From contig NZ_RXHQ01000008.1 of assembly GCF_004138105.1 (NCBI RefSeq), positions 43,699-107,698 of the forward strand: DNA of 64,000 bases, in the 5' to 3' direction. The notes beneath the pieces are model-generated. The model ran no database searches. It saw only the letters and a list, made by a program, of their open reading frames with translations, and was not told the DNA's origin. Each line of letters begins with the position of its first letter. Within the stretch, counting starts at the first letter, position 1. Both the position numbers and the translations under genes were made by a program. The stretch comes from Xylanivirga thermophila. Its GTDB lineage: Bacteria > Bacillota > Clostridia > Caldicoprobacterales > Xylanivirgaceae. Positions 1 to 10,397 of the stretch are shown here, piece by piece.

Positions 1-962
<962 letters not shown>

Positions 963-1038
963 TTATCTCTATTATATCCCTAAAACACGGTAAATTTTAA
1001 AATTTTATCGTTTTTTTTAATAAAACTTTCAAATATAC

Positions 1039-1068
1039 CTTACATTTTTCTCGAATATGGTATATAAT
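1039..1068 (+). promoter_or_regulatory. Probable sigma-A promoter of the cold-shock gene
   Basis: CTTACA at 1039-1044 and TATAAT at 1063-1068 are separated by 18 bases and lie about 45 bases before the csp start codon. The -10 box is perfect and the -35 box matches 4 of 6. The leader is short, so there is no room for the long structured 5' UTR known from E. coli cspA. Confidence 0.55.
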
Positions 1069-1112
1069 TAAATATAAATTTAATATAAAGTATTTCAGGA
1101 GGTACATAGTTA

Positions 1113-1310
1113 ATGTTTGGTACAGTAAAATGGTTTAATGCTCAAAAAGGATTTGGATTTATAGAAAGCGATGAAGGTGGAGATGTTTTCGTACATTTTT
1201 CCGCCATACAAATGGATGGATATAAATCCCTTGAAGAAGGTCAAAGGGTTCAATTTGATATTGAACAAGGTGCTAAAGGACCTCAAGCTGTTAATGTAGT
1301 TACTGCTTAA
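1113..1310 (+). CDS. Cold-shock domain protein (CspA/CspB family)
   Basis: A 65-residue, single-domain OB-fold RNA chaperone that binds single-stranded RNA and DNA and keeps mRNA unfolded. RNP1 (KGFGFIE, residues 13-19) and RNP2 (VFVHF, residues 26-30) are intact, and the protein starts [17 protein letters not shown] like other bacterial Csps. Length equals the family norm. A strong AGGAGG site sits 10 bases before the ATG, a promoter lies at 1039-1068 and a clean terminator follows at 1326, so it is a single-gene unit. Whether it responds to cold cannot be told from sequence, since many Csps are constitutive. Confidence 0.95.
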   Translation: MFGTVKWFNAQKGFGFIESDEGGDVFVHFSAIQMDGYKSLEEGQRVQFDIEQGAKGPQAVNVVTA

Positions 1311-1325
1311 TTTAGTACCGGAATC

Positions 1326-1354
1326 AAGGCACTGATATATTATCAGTGCCTTTT
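1326..1354 (+). terminator. Terminator after csp, between convergent genes
   Basis: A perfect 12-bp stem (AAGGCACTGATA with its complement) around a three-base loop is followed by TTTT. The arms begin and end with A and T runs, so it could also stop degV transcription coming from the right. Confidence 0.85.
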
Positions 1355-1372
1355 CTATATTTTATGTTACTT

Positions 1373-2209
1373 TTAAAACGCTATAATGAGTCCTCCATCA
1401 TTTGCATATACTGTGCTGATTCCAGCTGTCTCCACAATTATTATATCTTTAAATTTATATTTTTTACGTACTTCTTCCCTAAATTGCAGCGCTTTTTCCA
1501 GACAATTACAATGTGCTATCCCAAGTATCTTTTCTTCAAAACGCTCTCCATGCTCGCCTATTAGATCAACTAATCGACGTAATGCCTTTTTGGATCCCCT
1601 GACCTTCTCAAGAACGCTTATTTCTCCCTCACCATTATCAGACATTATGGGCTTTATGGAAAACATAGATGCAATCTTCCCTTTAAGGGCATTCAATCTT
1701 CCGGCTTTAACTAGATTATCAAGGGAATCTAAAACAAATAACGTCTTCATTTCTTTTATATATGCATTAGTCTTATCAATAATAGATAAATTATCGCATC
1801 CCTTGTTTATTAATTCTGAGATCTTCATACCAACAAGCGTTTCACCTATAGAAGCACTTAATGAGTCAAAAACATGGATAAACTTATTTCCTATTTCCTC
1901 CTTGAGCATTTCCTTTGCCATCATAGCAGAATTATAGGTGCCACTTAGTTTGGATGATAGGGTAACAACAAAAATATTATCACTATTTTTATATGCCTCC
2001 ATAAAATTGTTTGGAGAAGGACTCGCTGTTTTAGGAGATTCAGTGCTATTTCCCATATGGTGTAAAAGCATTTTTGTATCGAGTTTCTCATCATCCTTAT
2101 AGCTTTTTGAGCCTATATGAATATTTAAAGGAACAAGACCTATGTTTAATCTCTTTTTTAGTTTTTCATTTAGATCACAACAACTATCTGCAATAATTTT
2201 ATATTTCAT
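1373..2209 (-). CDS. degV: DegV family fatty-acid-binding protein (FakB-like)
   Basis: A 278-residue DegV-fold protein. Family members bind a fatty acid and present it to the kinase FakA for phosphorylation. Visible landmarks are the N-terminal ADSCCDL, the SSKLSGTYNSA segment and DSLSASIGE in the first half, and STVYANDGGLIIAF at the C-terminus where the lipid headgroup is held. The open frame reaches back to 2227, but a GGAAGGAGTG site lies 7 bases before the ATG at 2209, which gives the family-typical start MKYKIIADS. It stands alone; no fakA is in the window, so the partner must be elsewhere. Confidence 0.9.
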   Translation of the reverse strand: MKYKIIADSCCDLNEKLKKRLNIGLVPLNIHIGSKSYKDDEKLDTKMLLHHMGNSTESPKTASPSPNNFMEAYKNSDNIFVVTLSSKLSGTYNSAMMAKEMLKEEIGNKFIHVFDSLSASIGETLVGMKISELINKGCDNLSIIDKTNAYIKEMKTLFVLDSLDNLVKAGRLNALKGKIASMFSIKPIMSDNGEGEISVLEKVRGSKKALRRLVDLIGEHGERFEEKILGIAHCNCLEKALQFREEVRKKYKFKDIIIVETAGISTVYANDGGLIIAF

Positions 2210-2294
2210 AAATTCACTCCTTCCCATTTAGTTCTCTTTTATATTATACAGCATTATTTTTTGGTAAATCAAGGATCTTACTGAAAAATAAATA

Positions 2295-2341
2295 TTTATA
2301 TGTTATAATAATTATTGTATATAAATATTATAACATATAAA
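2295..2341. promoter_or_regulatory. Inverted repeat in the MarR promoter, likely operator
   Basis: Perfect 16-bp arms (2295-2310 TTTATATGTTATAATA and 2326-2341 its complement) are separated by 15 bases. A TATAAT lies inside the left arm at 2304-2309 and the right arm runs into the ribosome binding site of the MarR gene. This is where an autorepressing MarR protein would bind. If the transcript starts further upstream, the arms could also fold into an RNA hairpin that hides the ribosome binding site. Confidence 0.6.
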
Positions 2342-2354
2342 GGTGGTAGATTGC

Positions 2355-2780
2355 ATGGAAGATATAAGTTTGGAATGCTACAACAAACTTATGCACCTAA
2401 GCTGGAGAATAATAAAACAATCTCGAAAGAACCTTGCCAATCTAGGTTTTGCATGGAATCAATACACCGTATTAAAAAATATCAATCCTGAAGAATCCAT
2501 TACATTATCGGAGCTAAGTATTCGTACATCTAAGGACTGTAGCAATTTAACTGCCATTGTAGACTTTTTAGAAAAAAAAGAGCTAGTAAAACGCAATGTA
2601 GATACTCGAGATAGGCGAGCTATAAGAATACAACTGACGCACAAGGGAAAAAAAGTAAGAAAAGATACCATATCACAACATGAAATCTTTATACATTCAT
2701 TATTTGATAATATTGAAGATATGGAGATTCAGGATTTTATGGGATCTATAGATATTGTAAATGATAAGATAAATCTGTAG
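2355..2780 (+). CDS. MarR family transcriptional regulator
   Basis: A 141-residue winged-helix repressor. The DNA-binding part is clear: SELSIRTSKDCSNLTAIVDFLEKKELVKR forms helix-turn-helix and recognition helix (about residues 55-85), followed by the wing VDTRDRRAIRIQLTHKGK. Start chosen at the ATG at 2355, 8 bases after AAAGGTGG; a GTG at 2343 is in frame but overlaps that site. It lies 12 bases before a two-gene ABC exporter, so it most likely represses the exporter operon and itself and is released by a toxic ligand or drug. The inverted repeat at 2295-2341 is the probable operator. The ligand is unknown. Confidence 0.88.
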   Translation: MEDISLECYNKLMHLSWRIIKQSRKNLANLGFAWNQYTVLKNINPEESITLSELSIRTSKDCSNLTAIVDFLEKKELVKRNVDTRDRRAIRIQLTHKGKKVRKDTISQHEIFIHSLFDNIEDMEIQDFMGSIDIVNDKINL

Positions 2781-2792
2781 GAGGCGCTTACA

Positions 2793-4562
2793 TTGCACAG
2801 CTTCAAAGATTCTACATTTTTTTCATTTATAAAGGAACGTAAATGGCACTACATAATAGGTATACTACTTTTATTTTTAATAAACATACTACAACTTATC
2901 GTCCCCAAGATAACAGGAAAGGCAATAGATGGGCTACAACAAAGGGCTATAACTGAACATCAACTCCTTATTTATGCTGGTCTAACCCTCTTAATAGCCA
3001 TACTAGTCTTTATTTTAAACTATTTAAGTAGAATACAGATAATAGGCTCTGCAAATCTATATGAATTTGCTTTGAGAAATAAAATGTTTCGACATCTCCT
3101 TGACCTTTCAATGAACTTTTATAATAAAAAGGCGGTTGGAGATATAATTGCCCTGTCCATAAACGATGTGAATGCCATAAGAATGGCCATGGGTCGAGGT
3201 ATAATGATCATATCCGATACGGTATTTATGCTTATAGCCAGCATATATATAATGAGCAAGGGTATAAACCCTAAGCTTACCATTATAGCCTTCATACCTT
3301 TGCCATTTATGGTATATGTTATGCTAAGGTTCGGCAAAATAATAAATATAAGATTTAAAGCAGTGCAGGAATCCTTTGCAGATCTTACCCGAAAGGTACA
3401 GGAAAATGTTTCAGGCATGCGCATAATAAAATCATTTGTACAAGAAGAAAATGAAATAGATAATTTCAATACCATAAACGAAGATAATTATAATAAAAAC
3501 ATGGGTCTGGTAAGAATACAAGGACTATTTGGTCCATTAATCTCATTCATTTCTTCAATATCATACATGGTAGTATTGGTATGTGGAGGAAATCTAGTTG
3601 TAGATAATGTAATAACCCTCGGAGATTTTATAGCCTTCAATAGCTATCTTGGAATGATAATACGCCCTATAGGCTTTATAGGTATGATAATTAACTTTAT
3701 CCAAAGGGGTGAAGCTTCAGCCAGCAGAATAAATGAATTATTCAGTGAAAAACCTTATATACATGACACGCATTCCATCCCTGCCGGTGCATACCATAAT
3801 AAAAGACTTAAGGGTAAAATAGCATTTAGAAATTTAACCTTTAAATATCAAGGTCAAGAAAAATCTGCATTAAAGAATATAAACCTCACCATACAACCAG
3901 GGAAGACTCTGGCTATTGTAGGTAAAGTAGGCAGTGGTAAATCCACACTTATACACCTTATACTGAGACTTTATAATCCTGAAAAGCAAGGCCAACTTTT
4001 TATAGATGATGTAGATATAATGGATATACCTTTAAAGACGCTTAGGGATAATATAGGCTATGTTCCCCAGGATAACTTTCTCTTTTCTACTACTATAAAA
4101 AATAATATTGCTTTTTCTCCTAGAAATATAAATTATGAGACAGTAGAAAAAACTGCAAAGATTAGTCAAGTATATGATAACATAATAGAATTTCCAAATG
4201 GATTTGATACCATGTTGGGAGAGAGGGGAGTAAACCTGTCCGGTGGTCAAAAGCAACGTATATCCATAGCCAGAGCATTGGCAAAAAATCCATCTATAAT
4301 TATATTAGATGACGCCCTATCAGCAGTAGACACAAATACAGAAGAAAGAATATTAGAAGGCCTCAAAACCTTTATGAAAGGCCGTACCGCTATCATAATA
4401 GCACATAGGATATCTACCATAAAGGATGCCGATGAGATAGTAGTACTGGACGATGGCAGAATAATAGAACAAGGAACCCATGAAGAACTTCTTAAAAAAA
4501 GTGGAGCATATTATGAGATGTATCAAAAGCAGCTCCTCGAAGAAGAGATAACTACTGCATAA
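2793..4562 (+). CDS. ABC exporter half-transporter, degenerate-site subunit
   Basis: A 589-residue type IV ABC exporter subunit: six membrane segments in the first 300 residues, then a nucleotide-binding domain. Walker A is GKVGSGKST (about 377-385) and the signature LSGGQ is canonical (about 482-486). After Walker B the catalytic glutamate is replaced by aspartate (ILDDALSAVD, about D507). With the partner at 4606 this gives one consensus and one degenerate ATP site, as in BmrC/BmrD, LmrC/LmrD and TM287/288 multidrug exporters. The start is TTG at 2793, 8 bases after AGGAGG. It follows the MarR gene by 12 bases, so drug or toxin efflux is the best guess; the substrate cannot be read. Confidence 0.9.
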   Translation: MHSFKDSTFFSFIKERKWHYIIGILLLFLINILQLIVPKITGKAIDGLQQRAITEHQLLIYAGLTLLIAILVFILNYLSRIQIIGSANLYEFALRNKMFRHLLDLSMNFYNKKAVGDIIALSINDVNAIRMAMGRGIMIISDTVFMLIASIYIMSKGINPKLTIIAFIPLPFMVYVMLRFGKIINIRFKAVQESFADLTRKVQENVSGMRIIKSFVQEENEIDNFNTINEDNYNKNMGLVRIQGLFGPLISFISSISYMVVLVCGGNLVVDNVITLGDFIAFNSYLGMIIRPIGFIGMIINFIQRGEASASRINELFSEKPYIHDTHSIPAGAYHNKRLKGKIAFRNLTFKYQGQEKSALKNINLTIQPGKTLAIVGKVGSGKSTLIHLILRLYNPEKQGQLFIDDVDIMDIPLKTLRDNIGYVPQDNFLFSTTIKNNIAFSPRNINYETVEKTAKISQVYDNIIEFPNGFDTMLGERGVNLSGGQKQRISIARALAKNPSIIILDDALSAVDTNTEERILEGLKTFMKGRTAIIIAHRISTIKDADEIVVLDDGRIIEQGTHEELLKKSGAYYEMYQKQLLEEEITTA

Positions 4563-4605
4563 TAATTGTATAAATTCGTTATATAGATAGAAAGGGATAA
4601 TATAT

Positions 4606-6426
4606 ATGGGTAATCATACAGAAGCAAAGAAAGAGTCTAAAAAAGCAAGAAAAAAAAAGGATAAAAACCTTATAAAGCGATTGATGATATATGCAAAACC
4701 TTATTGGTATTATTTCTTAATAGCAATTATACTGATACTCGCAATATCAGCCTCTGGACTTGCAAGACCCTATATCATAAAAAAGGCTATCGACGACAAC
4801 ATCACAAAGGCATATAATAACACTATCTCTCCCGCCCAGGCCAAGGATGGCATAAAAAATCTAGGTATTTTATTCTTTGTACTCATATCTAGCGAATTTA
4901 TATTTGGCTATATACAAACATACACTCTACAGTCCACCGGCAAGAAGATCATAATGAATCTTCGAAATGATGTCTTTAGCCATCTACAGCATCTGCCCGT
5001 ATCCTACTTTGACAAAAATCCCGTTGGACGTATAGTAACTACTGTAATGAATGACACAGAGGCTTTAAATGAAATGTATACCGAAATATTGGTGGGGTTC
5101 TTCCAAAATATATTTTTGATGATAGGCATAATAATAATCATGTTTAAATTAAACAGCAATATGACCATCTTAAGCCTATCCCTTTTACCCATCATCGCCT
5201 TTGTCACAGTCCTTTTTAGAAAAAAAGCCAGACAGATTTTTACAGATATACGTTCGAAATTGGGCAGATTAAACGCATTTATGTCTGAACATATATCCGG
5301 TATGAAGATCATACAGACATTTAATATGCAGGATAAAAAATACAAAGAATTTGAAGCTATAAATAAAGAATATTATAATGGCCGATTCAGACAGATAAAA
5401 TTATTTGGTATATTAAGACCACTTATGGACATAGTACGTTCACTGTCACTTGCCATATTAATATGGTACGGTGGGAAAAATATAATTCAAAATAGTCTTG
5501 AATTCGGTACCTTATATGCGTTTACCAATTATATAAATCTGTTTTTCCATCCCATAATGTACTTTGCGGAAGGATATAATACTATCCAGTCAGCCATAGT
5601 ATCAGGAAATAGAATATTCAATCTGCTAGATGAAGAACCCGAGCCTCAACCAGAAGTGAATGATAAAATATCCGTATCAAAACTAAGGGGAGAAATAGAA
5701 TTTAAGAATGTATGGTTTGCCTATGAAGATCAAGAGTGGGTTTTAAAAGATGTATCATTTAAAATAGAACCAGGCGAATCTGTAGCATTTGTAGGTGCCA
5801 CAGGCGCCGGAAAAACCAGCATCATAAACCTGATATGCGGTTTTTACGAAAATCAAAGGGGCAATATATTAATCGATGGCGTAAATATTAAAAATATGGA
5901 TAAAAAACAGCTTCGTAAAAATATCGGCATAGTCCTGCAGGATGTATTCCTATTCTCAGGAGACATTGAAACTAATATCAGGTTGTTCAACAAGGATATA
6001 ACGACTCAGGAAGTAATAGAGGCTGCAAGATATGCAAATGCAGATCATTTTATAAATACCCTGTCCCAAAAATATAAACACCCTGTCCATGAAAAAGGCT
6101 CCACCCTATCCATGGGTCAGAGACAATTGCTATCATTTGCCAGGGCATTGGTGATAGATCCCAAGATATTGGTAATGGATGAAGCCACCTCCAATATAGA
6201 TACTGAAACTGAGATACTTATACAACAGGCCTTGGCAAATCTCATGAAAGGCCGAACCACAATAGCAATTGCCCATCGCCTGTCTACCATACAAAATGCT
6301 GATAAGATAATAGTCATACACAAAGGTAGAATACGGGAGATGGGCAACCATAGTGAACTTCTTAAAATAAGGGGCTTATACTACAATCTATACATGCTAC
6401 AATATAAAGACTACCTGGTTTCATAG
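4606..6426 (+). CDS. ABC exporter half-transporter, catalytic-site subunit
   Basis: A 606-residue partner of the preceding gene, 43 bases downstream in the same operon. A lysine-rich cytoplasmic tail (residues 1-25) precedes six membrane segments; the ATPase domain has Walker A GATGAGKTS. The catalytic glutamate is present (VMDEATSNID, about E526) but the signature is LSMGQ instead of LSGGQ. This complements the first subunit: the full catalytic site forms from this Walker B and the partner's LSGGQ, and the degenerate site from the partner's aspartate and this LSMGQ. It is most like BmrD/YheH-type exporters. The gene ends 3 bases before a convergent sulfatase gene, with no visible terminator. 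Confidence 0.9.
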   Translation: MGNHTEAKKESKKARKKKDKNLIKRLMIYAKPYWYYFLIAIILILAISASGLARPYIIKKAIDDNITKAYNNTISPAQAKDGIKNLGILFFVLISSEFIFGYIQTYTLQSTGKKIIMNLRNDVFSHLQHLPVSYFDKNPVGRIVTTVMNDTEALNEMYTEILVGFFQNIFLMIGIIIIMFKLNSNMTILSLSLLPIIAFVTVLFRKKARQIFTDIRSKLGRLNAFMSEHISGMKIIQTFNMQDKKYKEFEAINKEYYNGRFRQIKLFGILRPLMDIVRSLSLAILIWYGGKNIIQNSLEFGTLYAFTNYINLFFHPIMYFAEGYNTIQSAIVSGNRIFNLLDEEPEPQPEVNDKISVSKLRGEIEFKNVWFAYEDQEWVLKDVSFKIEPGESVAFVGATGAGKTSIINLICGFYENQRGNILIDGVNIKNMDKKQLRKNIGIVLQDVFLFSGDIETNIRLFNKDITTQEVIEAARYANADHFINTLSQKYKHPVHEKGSTLSMGQRQLLSFARALVIDPKILVMDEATSNIDTETEILIQQALANLMKGRTTIAIAHRLSTIQNADKIIVIHKGRIREMGNHSELLKIRGLYYNLYMLQYKDYLVS

Positions 6427-6429
6427 CCT

Positions 6430-7923
6430 TTATTTCTTCCTTACCGAATTTTCAATCTCCAGCCCTGTACTATAATCTAACTGCCTGGGCTCATATTCAT
6501 CGTCGGTCTTCCTTTGTCTTGTCATGCCAGTATAATCCCAAGTAGCAGGCCTCGCATCCTTCCTCCAAGGTCGTCTTTCCCAATAATACCCTCTAAATGG
6601 ATCCCGGGTATCATTCATCCAATCAAGGAGTCTATCATGAAGTCTATCGCGTATCTCATCATATTCCTTAGAATCTATAAGATTCTCCAGCTCCCCTGGA
6701 TCCTTCTCCAAATCATATAGCTCATCACTGGTCAAAAGATTTATAACCAGTTTATAACGACCATCGAATACCGCCCTTGCAGGTTGAAAACCTCCAAATC
6801 CATCATGATCCACTTCATATCGTCCAAACTCCATGAATATGGCATCGTTACACCTCACATCTTTATCCATGAGAGTAGGAAGTATACTCCCGCCTTCAAA
6901 TGCCTTGGATTTGGGCAACTTCATAGTTTCCATTATAGTCGGTACCAAATTTATATGGGACACAGGATACTCACATACACAGCCCTCTTCTACCATTCCT
7001 CGCCATTTTACTATAAGAGGAATATTAGTTATCTCGTCATACATAACTGGCCCCTTACCATTTAAAGAATGGGAAAATAGCATATCCCCATGATCTGATG
7101 TATATATAATCAAAGCATCGGGGGCATATTTCTCTACAGCATCTAAAACCCTGCCTATCTCATAATCTATATATGAATTACACCCTAGATAATAGGCTGG
7201 TTGTATCTTTAGTTTATCCTTGTCTCCATCCAAGCTGCCTCCCGCCCATACCCTCTGATGCTCGGGCTTGTCACGAAGATCATCCCATATATTTTTGTGT
7301 TTGGGATACTCGTAACCCTTGTACATGGATGAGAATGGTGCTGGGCATACAAATGGACCGTGAGGCTCATCATATGATACCACCAAGAAAAAATCCTCTT
7401 CATTGTATTTTGACATAAAATCTATAGCCCTGTTTGAACATCTATGGCCAAAGGTAAAGTCCTCTTCTACTTCTCTTTTCTCCATTATGGCAGGAGTTCT
7501 AGACCATTTCCTGTCCTCAGATGAAAGTTCCTCTAGATAACATCGCATATCATACCAGTAATCCTTATCCCATCCATCAGGGCATCTGCCTAGTCCAAAG
7601 TAGTCGCCCCCATCTAAGTGCCACTTGCCTATATATGCAGTATGAATACCATTATCACTTAAACGCTGCCCTATAGTCTTAACGTTTGCCCCCAATGGCA
7701 TACAATTTGACCAGCTGCCATTTGAATGGGGATATGTACCAGTAAATAATGCAGAACGGGCCGGACCACATACTGGCTGCACCGTATAAGCCCTGTTAAA
7801 CCGCATCCCCTCATCTGCCAATTTATCAATATTAGGTGTTTTTATATCCCTATTGCCATAGCATCCCACCAAATTAGTGCCTTGTGAATCGGTCATAATA
7901 AAAACCACTTGTCTCTTCCCCAC
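6430..7923 (-). CDS. Cys-type sulfatase (arylsulfatase/S1 family)
   Basis: A 497-residue hydrolase of sulfate esters. The N-terminus VVFIMTDSQGTNLVGCYGN supplies metal-binding aspartates. VCGPARSALFTG (about residues 52-63) is the C-x-P-x-R signature in which the cysteine becomes formylglycine; TGTYPHSNG and IYTSDHGDMLFSHSLNGKG are further family landmarks. The Cys type in an anaerobe needs an anSME radical-SAM enzyme, which is not in this window. There is no signal peptide, so it should act in the cytoplasm. Start is GTG at 7923 after AGGTGG. It sits downstream of GH95 and GH110-like genes, which suggests removal of sulfate from a fucosylated galactose glycan. An 18-bp palindrome at 7992-8009 may control it. 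Confidence 0.88.
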   Translation of the reverse strand: MGKRQVVFIMTDSQGTNLVGCYGNRDIKTPNIDKLADEGMRFNRAYTVQPVCGPARSALFTGTYPHSNGSWSNCMPLGANVKTIGQRLSDNGIHTAYIGKWHLDGGDYFGLGRCPDGWDKDYWYDMRCYLEELSSEDRKWSRTPAIMEKREVEEDFTFGHRCSNRAIDFMSKYNEEDFFLVVSYDEPHGPFVCPAPFSSMYKGYEYPKHKNIWDDLRDKPEHQRVWAGGSLDGDKDKLKIQPAYYLGCNSYIDYEIGRVLDAVEKYAPDALIIYTSDHGDMLFSHSLNGKGPVMYDEITNIPLIVKWRGMVEEGCVCEYPVSHINLVPTIMETMKLPKSKAFEGGSILPTLMDKDVRCNDAIFMEFGRYEVDHDGFGGFQPARAVFDGRYKLVINLLTSDELYDLEKDPGELENLIDSKEYDEIRDRLHDRLLDWMNDTRDPFRGYYWERRPWRKDARPATWDYTGMTRQRKTDDEYEPRQLDYSTGLEIENSVRKK

Positions 7924-7991
7924 AGTGTTCCACCTCTTTTTGATAATAAAAACTTCTATATATATAATATCAAATTGAAAAAACTTACTCT

Positions 7992-8009
7992 AGTGATAAT
8001 GTTATCACT
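7992..8009. promoter_or_regulatory. 18-bp palindrome upstream of the sulfatase
   Basis: AGTGATAA-TG-TTATCACT, with perfect 8-bp arms, lies about 70 bases before the sulfatase start. The same decamer TAGTGATAAT recurs at 15913-15922 before the sugar-binding-protein gene, which suggests one regulator for both units. Inside the transcript of GH95 it could not act as a terminator, since it has no T run. Confidence 0.5.
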
Positions 8010-8074
8010 CTTTAGCACAATAGTATCAATCTTAGAAGCTAACCATATTGTTTATAAACCCTTATATAATGAAT

Positions 8075-10384
8075 CTAGTTATATGGATATATATCATATA
8101 CACCCTGAGGACAGGTATTAAATTCCACAACGTTTTTTTCTAAAACCTTTATGTCTATATCCTCTCCTCCATATTCCACCCTAATTGGTATAGGTGCATA
8201 TATTACACATCTTTCCCCTTTGATGGAAGTTACACGAGCCTTTTGTAAACTACCGCCGGACCACCTTATATCTACTTCAAATCCACCCCTTGCCCTTAAC
8301 CCTTCTATGCTCCCATCTTGCCACTCATTCGGAAGCGCAGGTAAAAAGTTTATAAAGCCCTCATGACTCTGAAGTAGCATTTCTCCGATTGCCGCTGTAG
8401 CACCAAAGTTACCATCTATCTGAAACGGTGGATGAGTATCAAACAAATTGGGTAGGGTGGATTTTTTAAGAAGCTCAAGAAAATGATCATATGCATTATC
8501 CCCATCCCTTAATCTTGCAAAAAAGTTTATCATCCATGCCCTGCTCCACCCAGTATGACCACCACCATATTTTAGGCGACGTTCTATTACCTCCTTTGCA
8601 GCCCCCATAAGTTCAGGAGTTTCATGCCATGTAATCTGCCTTCCTGGGTATAGAGCAAATAGATGAGACATATGTCTATGACCAGGCTCTGCTTCATCAA
8701 AATCCTCCAACCACTCTTGTATCTGTCCATGCTTGCCAATCTTTAAAGGCGGTAGCTTTTTTATAGCATCTATCAACCTTTGCCTAAACCCCTCATCTAT
8801 CCTAAGTATCTTGGAGGCCTCAATACAGTTTGTAAACAGATCCCATATTATCTCGGTATCCATGGTAGGACCAGCACATACTGAAACTACCTGACCATCC
8901 TCTGTAACAAAAGCATTCTCCGGTGAATTTGATGGTGCCGTCACCAGATATCCGGTCTCAGGATGCTCTATCAAAAAACTTAGATAAAACTCTGCGCTTC
9001 CCTTCATTATTGGATAGGCCCTTTTTAAAAAATCTTCATCTAAATCATATGCATAATGCTCCCAAAGATGCTGGCACAGCCATGCTCCAGCAGCTGAAAA
9101 GCAACCCCAGCTTGGATGCTCACAGGGCGATGTAAAACCCCATATATTTGTAGCGGTATGCACTACCCATCCTTCCGCACCATAGCATATGCTAGCTGTC
9201 CGCTCTCCAGGCTCCACCAAAGATTTTATAAATGGAAATAGGGGTTCATGGCATTCAGATAAATTAGTTAATTCTGCCGGCCAGTAATTCATCTGAAGAT
9301 TTATATTTAAGTGATAATCACAATTCCATGCAGGACTTATCTCTCCGCACCATATACCTTGTAAATTGGCAGGCAAGCCACCTGGGCGGGAGCTAGATAT
9401 TAAAAGATACCGGCCATATTGGAAATATAGCCCCACTAGTCCCTTATCCTGACCGCCATTTCTTAACCGTTGCAGCCTAACATCGGTTGGCAGATCTTCT
9501 ACCTGATCCGCACCTAGATTTATTTTAACTCTATCAAACAAACTCCTATAATCTAAAATATGCTCTTTAAGTAGCTCCCCATAGCCTTTTTGTATAGCCC
9601 TATCTATACGCTCTCTACATACCTTTTCAGGATCTTTATCCAGATAATCAGTAGCAGCAGCTATTATTATGGTTACCTCATCAGCTCCCGCCACCTTTAT
9701 AGCATCTTCTATATTAAGCATTGCTCCATTCTTTGCTAGTACCTTCATATGGGTCTCGAATTTTATACCCTTATCACAGGCTAATTGCCCCTTCATTACC
9801 ATATAATCATTTCCAAGTACATATGCATTAGCCTCCCGCTCCCTGCATATGGAGGCAGTTAGGGATATATTACTTGAAATGCTACAGGTAATATTTAAAA
9901 CCATTACTTGGGCTTTGGCACTACTAAACATCTCTCTATGAAATTTTGTATTTCCCATCTCATAGCCTACTTTGGCTATAGCACTATCTATATCAAGTTC
10001 CCTTATATAATCGTGGGCATCATCCTGTTCATGATCAAAATGGATGTATAAATCCCCTAATGTCTGATAAGATCCATATGGTGCATCGGCAGCATTTCCT
10101 AGATTGGTTCCACCTCCCTTACACACCATATACTTTTCAGAGAGCAGTTGTGCTTCTTTATACCTTCCTTCAAAAAGTAGGCTACGCACCTCATCCAAAT
10201 GCTTCAGCATCTCTGGATTATCGGATTCCTCAGGATAACCTGAAAACATGCTAATTTCATTTAGCTGTATACGTTCTTCCTGTATTCCACCAAATATCAT
10301 GCCACCTAACCGCCCATTGCCTACAGGTAAAGCCTCATTCCAATCATTTGCTGGTTTTTGATACCATAACCTTAGATTTTGCAT
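8075..10384 (-). CDS. GH95 alpha-L-fucosidase
   Basis: A 769-residue inverting exo-glycosidase; family members release alpha-1,2-linked L-fucose, some L-galactose. The N-terminal beta domain starts [20 protein letters not shown], the classic GH95 opening. In the (alpha/alpha)6 barrel, [14 protein letters not shown] carries the N-x-N pair that activates water, and [17 protein letters not shown] carries the aspartate that helps them. APSNSPEN probably holds the acid glutamate; those roles are by family analogy (BbAfcA). There is no signal peptide, so it works on imported oligosaccharide. The start has GGGGAGG 5 bases upstream, and the gene follows the GH110-like gene by 13 bases in one operon. 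Confidence 0.92.
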   Translation of the reverse strand: MQNLRLWYQKPANDWNEALPVGNGRLGGMIFGGIQEERIQLNEISMFSGYPEESDNPEMLKHLDEVRSLLFEGRYKEAQLLSEKYMVCKGGGTNLGNAADAPYGSYQTLGDLYIHFDHEQDDAHDYIRELDIDSAIAKVGYEMGNTKFHREMFSSAKAQVMVLNITCSISSNISLTASICREREANAYVLGNDYMVMKGQLACDKGIKFETHMKVLAKNGAMLNIEDAIKVAGADEVTIIIAAATDYLDKDPEKVCRERIDRAIQKGYGELLKEHILDYRSLFDRVKINLGADQVEDLPTDVRLQRLRNGGQDKGLVGLYFQYGRYLLISSSRPGGLPANLQGIWCGEISPAWNCDYHLNINLQMNYWPAELTNLSECHEPLFPFIKSLVEPGERTASICYGAEGWVVHTATNIWGFTSPCEHPSWGCFSAAGAWLCQHLWEHYAYDLDEDFLKRAYPIMKGSAEFYLSFLIEHPETGYLVTAPSNSPENAFVTEDGQVVSVCAGPTMDTEIIWDLFTNCIEASKILRIDEGFRQRLIDAIKKLPPLKIGKHGQIQEWLEDFDEAEPGHRHMSHLFALYPGRQITWHETPELMGAAKEVIERRLKYGGGHTGWSRAWMINFFARLRDGDNAYDHFLELLKKSTLPNLFDTHPPFQIDGNFGATAAIGEMLLQSHEGFINFLPALPNEWQDGSIEGLRARGGFEVDIRWSGGSLQKARVTSIKGERCVIYAPIPIRVEYGGEDIDIKVLEKNVVEFNTCPQGVYDIYPYN

Positions 10385-10397
10385 TTGATCCTCCCCA

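Noticed and set aside
1386..1937. A 183-codon plus-strand open frame
   Set aside because: It is opposite degV, begins inside the reverse gene, and the protein resembles nothing I know.
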